From the NCBI RefSeq assembly GCF_031656915.1, contig NZ_CP134227.1, positions 4,154,001-4,218,000 on the forward strand: a stretch of DNA of 64,000 nt. Reading direction: 5' to 3'. Position numbers and translations under genes: made by a program. The stretch comes from Nocardioides marmorisolisilvae (GTDB taxonomy: Bacteria; Actinomycetota; Actinomycetes; Propionibacteriales; Nocardioidaceae). The notes under the pieces were generated by a model, which ran no database searches, was not told where the DNA came from, and worked only from the letters and a program-made list of their open reading frames with translations. Below are positions 57,015-64,000 of the stretch, in pieces (position 1 is the stretch's first letter; the number at the start of each line of letters is the position of its first letter).

Positions 57015-57938
57015 ATGCTTCCAGGTGACCCCGGCCCCGGGTCCTCGGCCGGGCCATCGCCACGCGAGTCGATCGGTGAGCAGCTGGCCCGGGGCTGGCG
57101 GTCGTTCTCCTTCGAGTTCTTCCCGCCGAAGGACGCGGAGGGCGAGGAGGTCCTGTGGCGGTCCATCCGTGAGCTCGAGTCGCTGCGCCCGACGTTCGTC
57201 TCGGTGACGTACGGCGCGGGCGGCACGACGCGGGACCGCACCATCGCGATCACCCGCCGGATCGCCACCGAGACCACGATGCTGCCGATGGCGCACCTGA
57301 CCTGCGTGGGGCACACCACCCAGGAGATCCGCACCATCCTCGCGACGCTGCGCGAGGCGGGGGTGCGCAACGTGCTCGCGCTGCGCGGCGACCCGCCGGC
57401 GGGCCCGCGCACTGCCTGGGTGCCCACGCCCGGCGGGGTGGACCATGCCTGCGACCTGGTGGCACTGGTCCGTGAGGCGACCGGCTTCAGCATCGGTGTC
57501 GCAGCCTTCCCCGAGGGCCACATCGATGCGCCGTCGCTGGACCACGACGTCCAGGTGATGAAGGCCAAGCAGGACGCCGGCGCGGAGTTCGCCGTCACCG
57601 AGATGGTGCTGCGCGCATCGGACTACTTCAGCCTGGTCGAGCGCTGCCGCGCGGCCGGCGTCGAGATCCCGATCGTGCCCGGCATCATGCCGATCCTGAA
57701 CCTGCGCTCGATGACCAGGATGGTCGAGCTGTCCGGACGGCAGATGCCCGCACAGGTGCTCGACCGGATCATGCCGCTCGAGGGCGAGCCCGAGAAGCTG
57801 CGCGCCGAGGGAATCCGGATCTCGGCCGAGCTCTGTGACGAGCTACTCGCCGGCGACGCTCCCGGCCTGCACTTCTACACCCTGAACCGGTCCAAGGCCA
57901 CTCGCGAGATCTTCGCCGCCCTCGGGGCCAGCGCGTAA
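57015..57938 (+). CDS. metF: Methylenetetrahydrofolate reductase
   Basis: Reduces 5,10-methylene- to 5-methyl-tetrahydrofolate for methionine synthesis, using FAD. The 307-aa protein has WRSFSFEFFPPKDAEGEEVLWR, FVSVTYGAGGTTRDRTIAI, NVLALRGDPP and FAVTEMVLRASDYFSLVERCR. Its last 96 bp overlap the antisense 3' end of the MFS gene. Confidence 0.94.
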   Translation: MLPGDPGPGSSAGPSPRESIGEQLARGWRSFSFEFFPPKDAEGEEVLWRSIRELESLRPTFVSVTYGAGGTTRDRTIAITRRIATETTMLPMAHLTCVGHTTQEIRTILATLREAGVRNVLALRGDPPAGPRTAWVPTPGGVDHACDLVALVREATGFSIGVAAFPEGHIDAPSLDHDVQVMKAKQDAGAEFAVTEMVLRASDYFSLVERCRAAGVEIPIVPGIMPILNLRSMTRMVELSGRQMPAQVLDRIMPLEGEPEKLRAEGIRISAELCDELLAGDAPGLHFYTLNRSKATREIFAALGASA

Positions 57939-59126
57939 CAGGGCCCTCCTGCCGCGGGCCAGTCTCCAGACCAGACCGGCGGCTGCGATGGCGAGCCCGA
58001 GCAGCCCGGCGACCTCGAAGGCGGACTGCCACCCACCGCTGTCGATGGCGCTGCCGACCAGCGGTGCCCCGGCCGCGCCACCCAGGGTGAGTGCGGAGCC
58101 GTGCCACCCCATCGCCTCGCCCCGGACCCGGGCCGGGACGGCCCGGGAGAGGTCGTCGACGGTCGCGGTGATGGTGGGGGCGCAGAACAGGCCGGACACG
58201 AACAGCAGCACGGTGAACGTCAGCCGGTCGTCGGCGAGCGCGACCAGTGCCGTGCTGGCCCCGAGCCCGACCAGGAGGACGGCCGAGGGCGGATGCCTGC
58301 GCAGGGCGCCGTACACGATGCCTCCGACCGCGCTGCCGGCGCCCCAGAGCGCCAGCACCCACCCGATCGACGTGGTGTGCCCCATGTGCCGCAGCGCGGC
58401 GACGGTGCCGAGGTCCGCGCCGGTCAGCACCACCGTCGCGGTAGCGCAGGTCAGCAGGATCACCAGCACGGCGGGGCTGATCAGGTCACGGAGCCGGTGG
58501 CGGTCGCCGGTCCCGGCACCGGTGTCCGCGACACGGCCGGCCGTGTCGCCGCCGAGCGAGGGGTTGTCGATCCAGAGCGCCAGCCCGCCCACGACCGCCG
58601 CGAGCTGACAGACCAGCAGCGCCACCGGGGTGCCGAGGTAGGTCGCCGCCAGGACCCCGAGCACCGGCCCGATCATGAACGAGAACTCGACGAACACCGA
58701 GTCCACCGACAGCACCGCGGTGCGCTGGCGGTCGGGGACCGCGCCGATCAGGACCTGGCGGACGATCGAGAAGGTGGGCACCGTGAAGAGCCCGGCCACG
58801 CCGACCAGCACGATCAGCGGCCAGTAGCCCACCCAGGGGGCCAGGCACCAGCAGACCGCGGTCGCCGCGAGGGAGGGCGCGACGGTCGCTCGCAGCCCGA
58901 TCCGGTCCAGCAGCCGGCCGCGCCACGGGCCGCTGATCGCGATGGCCAGCGCCAGCACGGCGTCGACCAGGCCCGCCTCGGCGTACGAGCGACCGAGATG
59001 GGTCACCACGTGCAGCGTGACGACCACGCCCGCGGCCCACATCGGGATGCGGATCAGCAGACCGAGTCCGAGGATGCGACGTACGACGGCGTTGCGGCCG
59101 AGGTCGGCGTACGTCTGGAGGCCCAT
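57843..59126 (-). CDS. MFS transporter
   Basis: 427 aa from the ATG at 59126 (MGLQTYADLGRNAVVRRILG). About twelve helices with the usual 6+6 arrangement. Conserved loops include SGPWRGRLLDRIGLRATVAPS (motif A-like) and GAVPDRQRTAVLSVDSVFVEF. The last 35 residues are hydrophilic and run antisense into metF. Substrate unknown. Confidence 0.85.
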   Translation of the reverse strand: MGLQTYADLGRNAVVRRILGLGLLIRIPMWAAGVVVTLHVVTHLGRSYAEAGLVDAVLALAIAISGPWRGRLLDRIGLRATVAPSLAATAVCWCLAPWVGYWPLIVLVGVAGLFTVPTFSIVRQVLIGAVPDRQRTAVLSVDSVFVEFSFMIGPVLGVLAATYLGTPVALLVCQLAAVVGGLALWIDNPSLGGDTAGRVADTGAGTGDRHRLRDLISPAVLVILLTCATATVVLTGADLGTVAALRHMGHTTSIGWVLALWGAGSAVGGIVYGALRRHPPSAVLLVGLGASTALVALADDRLTFTVLLFVSGLFCAPTITATVDDLSRAVPARVRGEAMGWHGSALTLGGAAGAPLVGSAIDSGGWQSAFEVAGLLGLAIAAAGLVWRLARGRRALLRAGPEGGEDLASGLGPVQGVEVQAGSVAGE

Positions 59127-59167
59127 GGTCGCATCCCACCACGGCAGAACCCGGCTGACGACCGATT

Positions 59168-60469
59168 TCAGGCGGGCCCGAGGCGCTGGGCGACCAGAGC
59201 GGCCGAGAGGCCGACCGAGGGGAGACCGGCGCCGAGCCGCGAGTGCGCCCCCGCGAGGAACACCCCGCCGATCGGGGTGTCCGGACCGAGCCGGCGCATC
59301 AGGCTGGCCCGGCCCTGCCAGAGCACGCCGGCGGGGGATCCGTGCCACTGCTCCACCAGTTGCCGGGGGGACAGATCGACGCGGACCTCGACCTGGTCGC
59401 GGATCCGGATCCGGTTGCGCTGCAGGACGTTGACCAGGTCCTCGGCGATCCGGCCCCGCCCGAGCAGGGTCCAGGCGTGGGCGCCGTCCGGGGCGCGTCC
59501 GGTCGTGCGCAGCACCAGCATCGGGTCTCCGTGCAGCACCACCTCGGCGGGCAGGTCCGGGACCTCCCCGGACAGGCCCAGGTGGCACAGCACCGGCGGG
59601 ATGGCCGGCATGGTCCGCTCGACGTACAGCGCGAGGACCGGTAGCCGGCGCGGGTCGATCGCCACGACCACGACGTCGGCCTCGACCGGGCCCGCGTGGG
59701 TGCGTACGGCGACCACGCGCTCCTGCTCGACCACGAGGTCGGTGACCGTCGTGCCGGTCAGGACGGTGACCCCACGGGTCCGGAGCCGGTCGGCGAGGAC
59801 GTCGGTGAGCTGGCCGATCCCGCCGGGCACGGTCCAGGCGCCGAACTTCTGCTCCAGGTAGGACCACATCGCCTGCCAGGCGGGGACGTCGCGAGCTTGG
59901 TGGCCCTCGAGAAGACTCCTGTGCAGCGCCACCGAGCGCAGCCGCTCGTCGCGGAGCGACCGGTGCACGTGGCGCTGCAGGGTCAGCCTCGAGGACAGCA
60001 GGTCGCGGGACTCCTTGCTGGCCTGCGCGTCGGACCACGGCCGCTCGAACAGGTCGCGACGGAGGGCCTCCCAGACCTCACCGAGGCGGTCGACGTACTC
60101 GACCCACTCACCTGCCGGTCCGTCGCCGAGCGCGTCGGTGACCGCGTGCAGCTGCGCGGCCCGGCCGCTGGGAAGGTCGAGCTCGGTGCCGTCCTCGAAC
60201 CGGTGCTGGGCGACCGGGCTGACCGGCACCAGGTCGACCTCCTTCTCCACGGCGCGACCCGACTTGCGGAAGAGGTCCCGGACGACGGCGGGAAGGAGCG
60301 TCGTGGTCGGCCCGGAGTCCCAGCAGAAGCCGTCCTGCTCGACGAGGCCCAACGCGCCACCGAGTCCGGGGGAGGCCTCGAGAAGCGTCACCCCATGACC
60401 GAGCTTCGCGAGCCGGGCAGCGCTCGCCATCCCGCCGAACCCACCGCCCACAACCACCACGTCGGCCAC
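59168..60469 (-). CDS. CrtI-like FAD-dependent oxidoreductase
   Basis: 433 aa. The N-terminal dinucleotide-binding motif VVVVGGGFGGMASAARLAKLG and the following GHGVTLLEASPGLGG are those of the phytoene desaturase/CrtI group. FCWDSGPTTTLLPAVVRDLF and the C-terminal GVFLAGAHSRLGAGLPSVGLSAALVA also fit. With idsA and metF nearby it may act on an isoprenoid, but phytoene synthase is absent from the window, so the carotenoid role is not shown. Confidence 0.85.
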   Translation of the reverse strand: MADVVVVGGGFGGMASAARLAKLGHGVTLLEASPGLGGALGLVEQDGFCWDSGPTTTLLPAVVRDLFRKSGRAVEKEVDLVPVSPVAQHRFEDGTELDLPSGRAAQLHAVTDALGDGPAGEWVEYVDRLGEVWEALRRDLFERPWSDAQASKESRDLLSSRLTLQRHVHRSLRDERLRSVALHRSLLEGHQARDVPAWQAMWSYLEQKFGAWTVPGGIGQLTDVLADRLRTRGVTVLTGTTVTDLVVEQERVVAVRTHAGPVEADVVVVAIDPRRLPVLALYVERTMPAIPPVLCHLGLSGEVPDLPAEVVLHGDPMLVLRTTGRAPDGAHAWTLLGRGRIAEDLVNVLQRNRIRIRDQVEVRVDLSPRQLVEQWHGSPAGVLWQGRASLMRRLGPDTPIGGVFLAGAHSRLGAGLPSVGLSAALVAQRLGPA

Positions 60470-60640
60470 GCCGTCAGCCCCCTGCGGGCGCGGAGGCGGA
60501 CAGCAGCAGGTCCGGAAGGGCGGTCACCCGCCCGAGCGTAGTGCGGCCCGCGTGGCCGGGTGCGGGCGGCCGCGTCACCCGTGGAGAGAAAGTTCGTCGG
60601 CCGGAGCAACCTTTCCGAGACCTGGCGCGTCAGTCATGGT

Positions 60641-60680
60641 GCGGGGCGCGGATCCCCACGGGGGAGGGTCCGCGCCCCGC
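60641..60680 (-). terminator. Strong GC hairpin behind the arsC-like gene
   Basis: A perfect 12-bp stem, GCGGGGCGCGGA (60641-60652) with TCCGCGCCCCGC (60669-60680), lies 17 bp beyond the stop of the minus-strand gene. The rest of 60470-60640 shows nothing I can name. Confidence 0.65.
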
Positions 60681-60696
60681 GACGGCGTCGCGGGGC

Positions 60697-61044
60697 TCAG
60701 CCGATGAAGCGGGCGAGGGTCTCCTCGTCGCGTGCGACCGCCGTGGTGCCGTCGTCGGCGGTGATGATGGGTCGCTGGATCGTGGCGGGGTCGGCCGCCA
60801 TCGCGGCCAGCCACTCCTCGCGGTGCTCGGGGTCCCGGGGAAGGACGATGCCCGCCGCCGCGGTCTCCTTGGGCCGCGCGATGTCCCAGGGCTGCAGCCC
60901 CATCCGGTCCAGCACCTCGGCCAGCTCGGCGACCGTGGGCGGGTCGTCGAGGTAGCGGCGCTCGGTGTAGCTGATGCCGGCCTCGTCGAGTGCCGCCTTC
61001 GCGGTTCGGCACTTGCTGCACGCCGGGTTGATCCAGATCTCCAT
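60697..61044 (-). CDS. ArsC/Spx-family reductase
   Basis: 115-aa thioredoxin-fold protein starting IWINPACSKCRTAKAALDEAG (CxxC at the N-terminus). RYLDDPPTVAELAEVLDRMG follows, with a C-terminal Arg-Pro region (IQRPIITAD). It is a glutaredoxin-type arsenate reductase homologue. Without other ars genes nearby, arsenate reduction is only possible. Confidence 0.85.
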   Translation of the reverse strand: MEIWINPACSKCRTAKAALDEAGISYTERRYLDDPPTVAELAEVLDRMGLQPWDIARPKETAAAGIVLPRDPEHREEWLAAMAADPATIQRPIITADDGTTAVARDEETLARFIG

Positions 61045-61075
61045 GCTTGCTCCTCGGTGGGCGGTCGGCGGCCGG

Positions 61076-61573
61076 TCAGTTGACGGTGATCTCCGTGGCG
61101 CCGGTCATCGCCTGCAGCTCGTCGTACGTCGAGCGGAACACGGCCGCCGGGTGCCCGGCAGCTGCCCAGACCACGTCGTACTGACGCAGGGTGGGGTCCA
61201 GGAAGGTGCGCACCGGCCGGGGGTGGCCGATCGGCGAGACTCCGCCGATGACCTGCCCGGTGTGCTCACGGACGAACGCGGCGCTGGCTCTGCGCAGACT
61301 GCCCCATCCCTGCTCGGCGGCGACCTTCTCGGTGTCGACGCGGTGCGCACCCGAGGTGAGGATCAGCACCGGCTCGTCGGCACCGGACCCGTCCGTCGCG
61401 GCGAAGAGCAGGCTGTTCGCGATGGCGCCGACCTCGCAGCCGAGGGCATCTGCAGCGAGCTGGGCGGTGTGCACCGAGTCGGGCAGCACGACGATGCGTC
61501 CCTCCTCGACCGGGCGTCCCTCCACCTCCTCGAGTCGGGCGCGGAAGTTCGTGATCGACGGGTGCTCGGCCAT
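61076..61573 (-). CDS. YbaK/EbsC-type aminoacyl-tRNA deacylase
   Basis: 165-aa protein of the YbaK/ProX superfamily that hydrolyses mischarged tRNAs. It has ALGCEVGAIANSLLFAATDG, SGAHRVDTEKVAAEQG, FVREHTGQVIGGVSPIGHPRPVRTFLD and DVVWAAAGHPAAVF. Minus-strand TAGGCT (61581-61586) lies 7 nt before the ATG, a leaderless promoter. Confidence 0.9.
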   Translation of the reverse strand: MAEHPSITNFRARLEEVEGRPVEEGRIVVLPDSVHTAQLAADALGCEVGAIANSLLFAATDGSGADEPVLILTSGAHRVDTEKVAAEQGWGSLRRASAAFVREHTGQVIGGVSPIGHPRPVRTFLDPTLRQYDVVWAAAGHPAAVFRSTYDELQAMTGATEITVN

Positions 61574-61601
61574 GGGGGTGAGCCTAGCGACGGGGTCGCC
61601 C

Positions 61602-61657
61602 TTGACCGACTGTCCCCGGGAAGGTGTAACGTCTGCCTTGTTCGAACATCTGTTCGA
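61602..61657 (+). promoter_or_regulatory. SOS promoter with a perfect LexA box before the HEPN gene
   Basis: The actinobacterial LexA box TCGAACATCTGTTCGA is at 61642-61657 and is a perfect TCGAAC-N4-GTTCGA palindrome, symmetric one base further on each side. Upstream lie TTGACC (61602-61607) and, 17 bp on, TGTAAC (61625-61630), a plausible -35/-10. The box would cover the transcription start. The start codon is 92 bp downstream. Confidence 0.85.
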
Positions 61658-61749
61658 ACAGGTCCCCGGCGAGGGACGACCTCGACCCCCGCCCCTCGCC
61701 GGGGCCACCGGCTGGGGTCGCCGGATCCGTAGCTTCGAAGGGAGAGACC

Positions 61750-62223
61750 GTGTACACCCAGGGCGACGAGCAGCAGGCGACACGACGACACGACGGCCAC
61801 GAGGACAGGTGGGCCCGCCCGCTCTACCTGCCCGCGGCGACCCATGCCTATCTCGAGCGCGCGGCGACCTCGTTGCGTGAGGCGATCACCTCGGCCGACG
61901 TCCCCGAGCGCTATGCGTTGGCCCACGTCGCCGCGCTGCGCGCCACGGCTGCGCTGCTGGCGGCCCGGGCGCAGCCGGTCGTTGCGGGTCGACGGCGGCA
62001 GACCAACGCGTGGGTGCTGCTGGCCGAGGTCGCCCCGGAGCTCGCCGAGTGGGCGACCTTCTTCGCGGCCGGTGCCCCGAAGCGCGCCGCGGCGGAGGCG
62101 GGATCCAGGCGCGCCGTCAGCGCACGCGAGGCAGATGACCTGGTCCGCGACGCGGACCGCTTCCTGGCCCTCGTCGAGACCATGCTCGGTCTGACCACCC
62201 ATCTGCCCATCCAGGTCGCCTGA
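61750..62223 (+). CDS. SAV_6107-type HEPN domain protein
   Basis: 157 aa from the GTG at 61750 after GAAGGGAGAGA. The all-helical HEPN-like core is ARPLYLPAATHAYLERAATSLREA, VPERYALAHVAALRATAALLAARA, RQTNAWVLLAEVAPELAEWATFFAAGA and ADDLVRDADRFLALV. This matches the actinobacterial SAV_6107 family, which I recall being linked to DNA-damage genes. The perfect SOS box in front agrees with that. Biochemical role unknown. Confidence 0.85.
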   Translation: MYTQGDEQQATRRHDGHEDRWARPLYLPAATHAYLERAATSLREAITSADVPERYALAHVAALRATAALLAARAQPVVAGRRRQTNAWVLLAEVAPELAEWATFFAAGAPKRAAAEAGSRRAVSAREADDLVRDADRFLALVETMLGLTTHLPIQVA

Positions 62224-62248
62224 CCCGGCGGGCCACCGGGCCGAGCCC

Positions 62249-62254
62249 TAGTCT
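62249..62254 (+). promoter_or_regulatory. -10 of a leaderless methyltransferase promoter
   Basis: TAGTCT stands 6 nt before the ATG at 62261, so this gene has its own promoter behind the HEPN gene. Confidence 0.55.
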
Positions 62255-62260
62255 GTGGGC

Positions 62261-63019
62261 ATGGTGCCCACGGAGCCCTCCGCCGATCGGCCGATCGAGC
62301 GCCCGCTCGCGCGCCGAAGCGCGGTGCGCAGCGCGGTGGTCTGGGAGGCGCTGCGCTCCAGCGTCGCGCTGGCCACCCCCGGCCAGGCAGTGGTGGACCT
62401 CGGTGGTGGCACCGGCGGCTTCGCCGTACGCATCGCCGAGCTCGGGCACCAGGTCACGGTCGTCGATCCGAGTCCAGACGCGTTGGCCGCCGCGGCGAGG
62501 CGGGCCGAGGAGGCCGGCGTCACCGATCGTGTGGTGGGTCGACAGGGCGACGTCGCCGATCTGGCCGAGCTCGTCGGAGCCGCCTCGGCCGACCTGGTGC
62601 TGTGCCACGGCGTGCTCGGCCTGCTCGACGACGCGGCGGGGGCGCTGTCCACGGTGGCCTCGGTGGTGCGTCCGGGCGGGACGCTCAGCCTGCTGGTCGG
62701 ACAACGGCATGCCGCGGTGCTGGCCCGAGCGATGGCCGGCCACTTCGGCCAGGCCCGAGAGCTGCTCGCCGGTGTCGACCGCGCGTCGGGGGAGCGCCGG
62801 TTCACCGCCGACGAGTGCACGACGCTGCTGGTCGACGCCGGCTTCACCGTCGATGCGGTGCATGGCGTGCGCGTGTTCGCCGACCTGGTCCCCTCGACCC
62901 TCCTCGATCTCGAGCCGGGTGCGGCCGAGGCCCTGCTCGATCTCGAGCGCGACGTCGCCGAGCGTCCGGAGTTCCGCACCCTGGCCACGCAACTGCACCT
63001 GCTCTGCAGCAAGCGCTGA
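62261..63019 (+). CDS. SAM-dependent methyltransferase
   Basis: 252-aa class I methyltransferase. Motif I is VVDLGGGTGGFAVRIAELG, with VTVVDPSPDALAAAARRAEEAG as motif II and ADLVLCHGVLGLLDD as motif IV, followed by VVRPGGTLSLLVGQ. Substrate unknown. The start ATG 62261 is chosen for its -10; a GTG six bases earlier is possible. It follows the SOS-boxed HEPN gene by 37 bp. Confidence 0.88.
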   Translation: MVPTEPSADRPIERPLARRSAVRSAVVWEALRSSVALATPGQAVVDLGGGTGGFAVRIAELGHQVTVVDPSPDALAAAARRAEEAGVTDRVVGRQGDVADLAELVGAASADLVLCHGVLGLLDDAAGALSTVASVVRPGGTLSLLVGQRHAAVLARAMAGHFGQARELLAGVDRASGERRFTADECTTLLVDAGFTVDAVHGVRVFADLVPSTLLDLEPGAAEALLDLERDVAERPEFRTLATQLHLLCSKR

Positions 63020-63157
63020 CGCTGTGCTGACCCACTCCTGATCGCGCCGCGACGGCTGGTCGGGAGGCATGTCGCGGACCGACGGCATGTTCGACCATCG
63101 ATTGCGCGGACGTGGCTACCGCAGCGGCGATTGCGCGCCTAGACTGGGAGGACAGGC

Positions 63158-63189
63158 AGTCATCGAGCCAGTGAGTCATCGAGCCAGTG
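63158..63189. repeat. Perfect 16-bp tandem duplication before the DUF3040 gene
   Basis: AGTCATCGAGCCAGTG occurs twice head to tail (63158-63173, 63174-63189), ending at the ribosome-binding site. A TAGACT (63139-63144) upstream may be the -10, so the repeat lies in the 5' untranslated region. Confidence 0.85.
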
Positions 63190-63198
63190 GAGGAAGTC

Positions 63199-63657
63199 GT
63201 GCCGCTCTCGGAAGAGGAGTTGCGTCTGCTGGAGCAGATGGAACGCGCCCTCGCGGCCGAGGACCCGAAGTTCGTCTCCGCGCTCCAGGGCCGCACCCTC
63301 GAGCGCACCGCGCGGATCCGCGCCCTCGCCGCTGGCGTGGTGTTCCTCGGCGGGGTCGCTCTGCTCCTCGGCGGCGTGATGCTGCCCAAGCCCTGGGTCG
63401 GCATCCTCGGCTTCGTGGTGATGCTGGCCTCCGCGACGCTCGGCCTGAGTGCGTGGCGCGGCCGGCACGCACCGCACGAGCCCCCCGTCCCCGACCACCC
63501 CTTCGACATCGGCGATGACCATCACCACGGTGGCCGCCCGTTCCGGCTGGTCCACGGTGGCAAGCGACCGCGCCGGCAGCGCAAGCAGTCCGGCTCGGGT
63601 TCCTTCATGCAGCGGATGGAGCACCGCTGGAACCGTCGTCGCAGTCAGGGATACTGA
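63199..63657 (+). CDS. DUF3040 membrane protein
   Basis: 152 aa from the GTG at 63199 after GGAGGAAG. The family start is PLSEEELRLLEQMERALAAEDPKF, followed by two hydrophobic helices (LAAGVVFLGGVALLLGGV and GILGFVVMLASATLGLSAW) and a His/Arg/Gly-rich cytoplasmic tail. Homologues (Rv2169c in M. tuberculosis) lie near cell-division genes. Function unknown. Confidence 0.9.
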   Translation: MPLSEEELRLLEQMERALAAEDPKFVSALQGRTLERTARIRALAAGVVFLGGVALLLGGVMLPKPWVGILGFVVMLASATLGLSAWRGRHAPHEPPVPDHPFDIGDDHHHGGRPFRLVHGGKRPRRQRKQSGSGSFMQRMEHRWNRRRSQGY

Positions 63658-63692
63658 GCCACGGCGTCTGCTGATCGGCGGCCGCAGACCGC

Positions 63693-64000
63693 TCAGACCT
63701 GCGCGGCCACGTCGTCCGTGATGGTCACCGGGTCCGACCGTCCGCGGTCGACCAGGGACGGCGGCCACCAGCGCGCCCGCCGGCGACTGCGCGGCGAGAC
63801 CCGGCCGGCGATCTCCGCCGACCAGGTCCCGACAGTGTGGCGGACCTGCTCGGCCTCGTTCTCGTCGATCTCGAAGGCGCGGGCGTAGCGCGCGCGCTCG
63901 ATGAACGTGGTCAACTGCTCGAGGCGTGCCACCAGATCCGGATCCGCCGTGACCCGGGAGCGCAGCACCGACAACGCCTGCCGCGGCGACCGACGATCCG
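63693..64000 (-). CDS. C-terminal end of a probable transglutaminase-like (TgpA/DUF4129) membrane protein
   Basis: The minus-strand frame is open to the window edge; about 102 codons are visible. The sequence SVLRSRVTADPDLVARLEQL, TFIERARYARAFEIDENEAEQVRHTVG and an Arg/Trp-rich stretch (RRRARWWPPSLVDRGR) resemble the cytoplasmic end of TgpA-like proteins found beside DUF58 and MoxR genes near DUF3040. The catalytic domain lies outside the window, so the assignment rests on the tail and context. Confidence 0.6.
   Translation of the reverse strand, partial: DRRSPRQALSVLRSRVTADPDLVARLEQLTTFIERARYARAFEIDENEAEQVRHTVGTWSAEIAGRVSPRSRRRARWWPPSLVDRGRSDPVTITDDVAAQV

Overview
This 64-kb window is chromosomal DNA from a very GC-rich actinobacterium, most likely Nocardioides or a close relative (Nocardioidaceae). 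The evidence is the codon use, frequent GTG starts, GTGA/ATGA stop-start overlaps, many leaderless-type promoters (TANNNT six to seven bases before the start codon), F420-dependent luciferase-like oxidoreductases, DUF222/HNH (13E12-type) genes, a SAV_6107-type HEPN gene, a DUF3040 gene and a TCGAAC-N4-GTTCGA SOS box. The taxon is inferred from gene content, not from a marker search. No rRNA, tRNA, CRISPR array, phage or insertion-sequence transposase was recognised.

Layout. (1) 1-32.7 kb is mainly conserved backbone: infB (3' part), rbfA, truB, ribF, rpsO, pnp, M16 protease, dapB, thyA, dfrA, dapA, RNase J, ftsK, a RodZ-like gene, rimO, pgsA and cinA. Lineage-specific genes sit between them: a PIG-V-like mannosyltransferase, a sulfotransferase-like gene, an azlCD/GNAT/EamA block, an F420-oxidoreductase pair, and a GH15 gene between pgsA and cinA. 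A remnant of an M4 metalloprotease lies behind dapB. (2) 32.7-43.6 kb is mixed metabolism: a secreted matrixin-like protease, glycerol kinase, a third F420 oxidoreductase, DUF1028 and ComB proteins, a phosphofructokinase with pyrophosphate-type residues, a quinone reductase, class II DAHP synthase, a cupredoxin and threonine aldolase. (3) 43.6-48.7 kb looks accessory: two copies of a DUF222/HNH nuclease transcription unit, the first broken by two frameshifts, flanking a DUF6629 membrane protein and an S66 (LD-carboxypeptidase/MccF-like) peptidase. (4) 48.7-60.5 kb holds a second, type I-beta DAHP synthase behind an aromatic-residue leader peptide and terminator, a transporter, a LysM/transglycosylase with a histidine-rich linker, a PASTA Ser/Thr kinase divergent from an Rv2175c-like DNA-binding protein, a membrane-anchored RNase Sa-type ribonuclease with a barstar-type inhibitor, polyprenyl synthase, metF, an MFS transporter and a CrtI-like oxidoreductase. 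(5) 60.5-64 kb holds ArsC- and YbaK-like genes, an SOS-boxed HEPN gene, a methyltransferase, DUF3040 and the end of a transglutaminase-family gene.

How the genes work together: translation and RNA turnover (infB, rbfA, truB, rpsO, pnp, RNase J, rimO), lysine and peptidoglycan precursors (dapA, dapB), one-carbon/thymidylate metabolism (thyA, dfrA, metF), aromatic entry (two DAHP synthases) and envelope control (FtsK, RodZ-like, PASTA kinase, LysM enzyme). The points most worth a second look are the aroF leader, the SOS-controlled HEPN gene, the duplicated HNH unit, the ribonuclease/barstar pair and the 92-bp palindrome between infB and rbfA.
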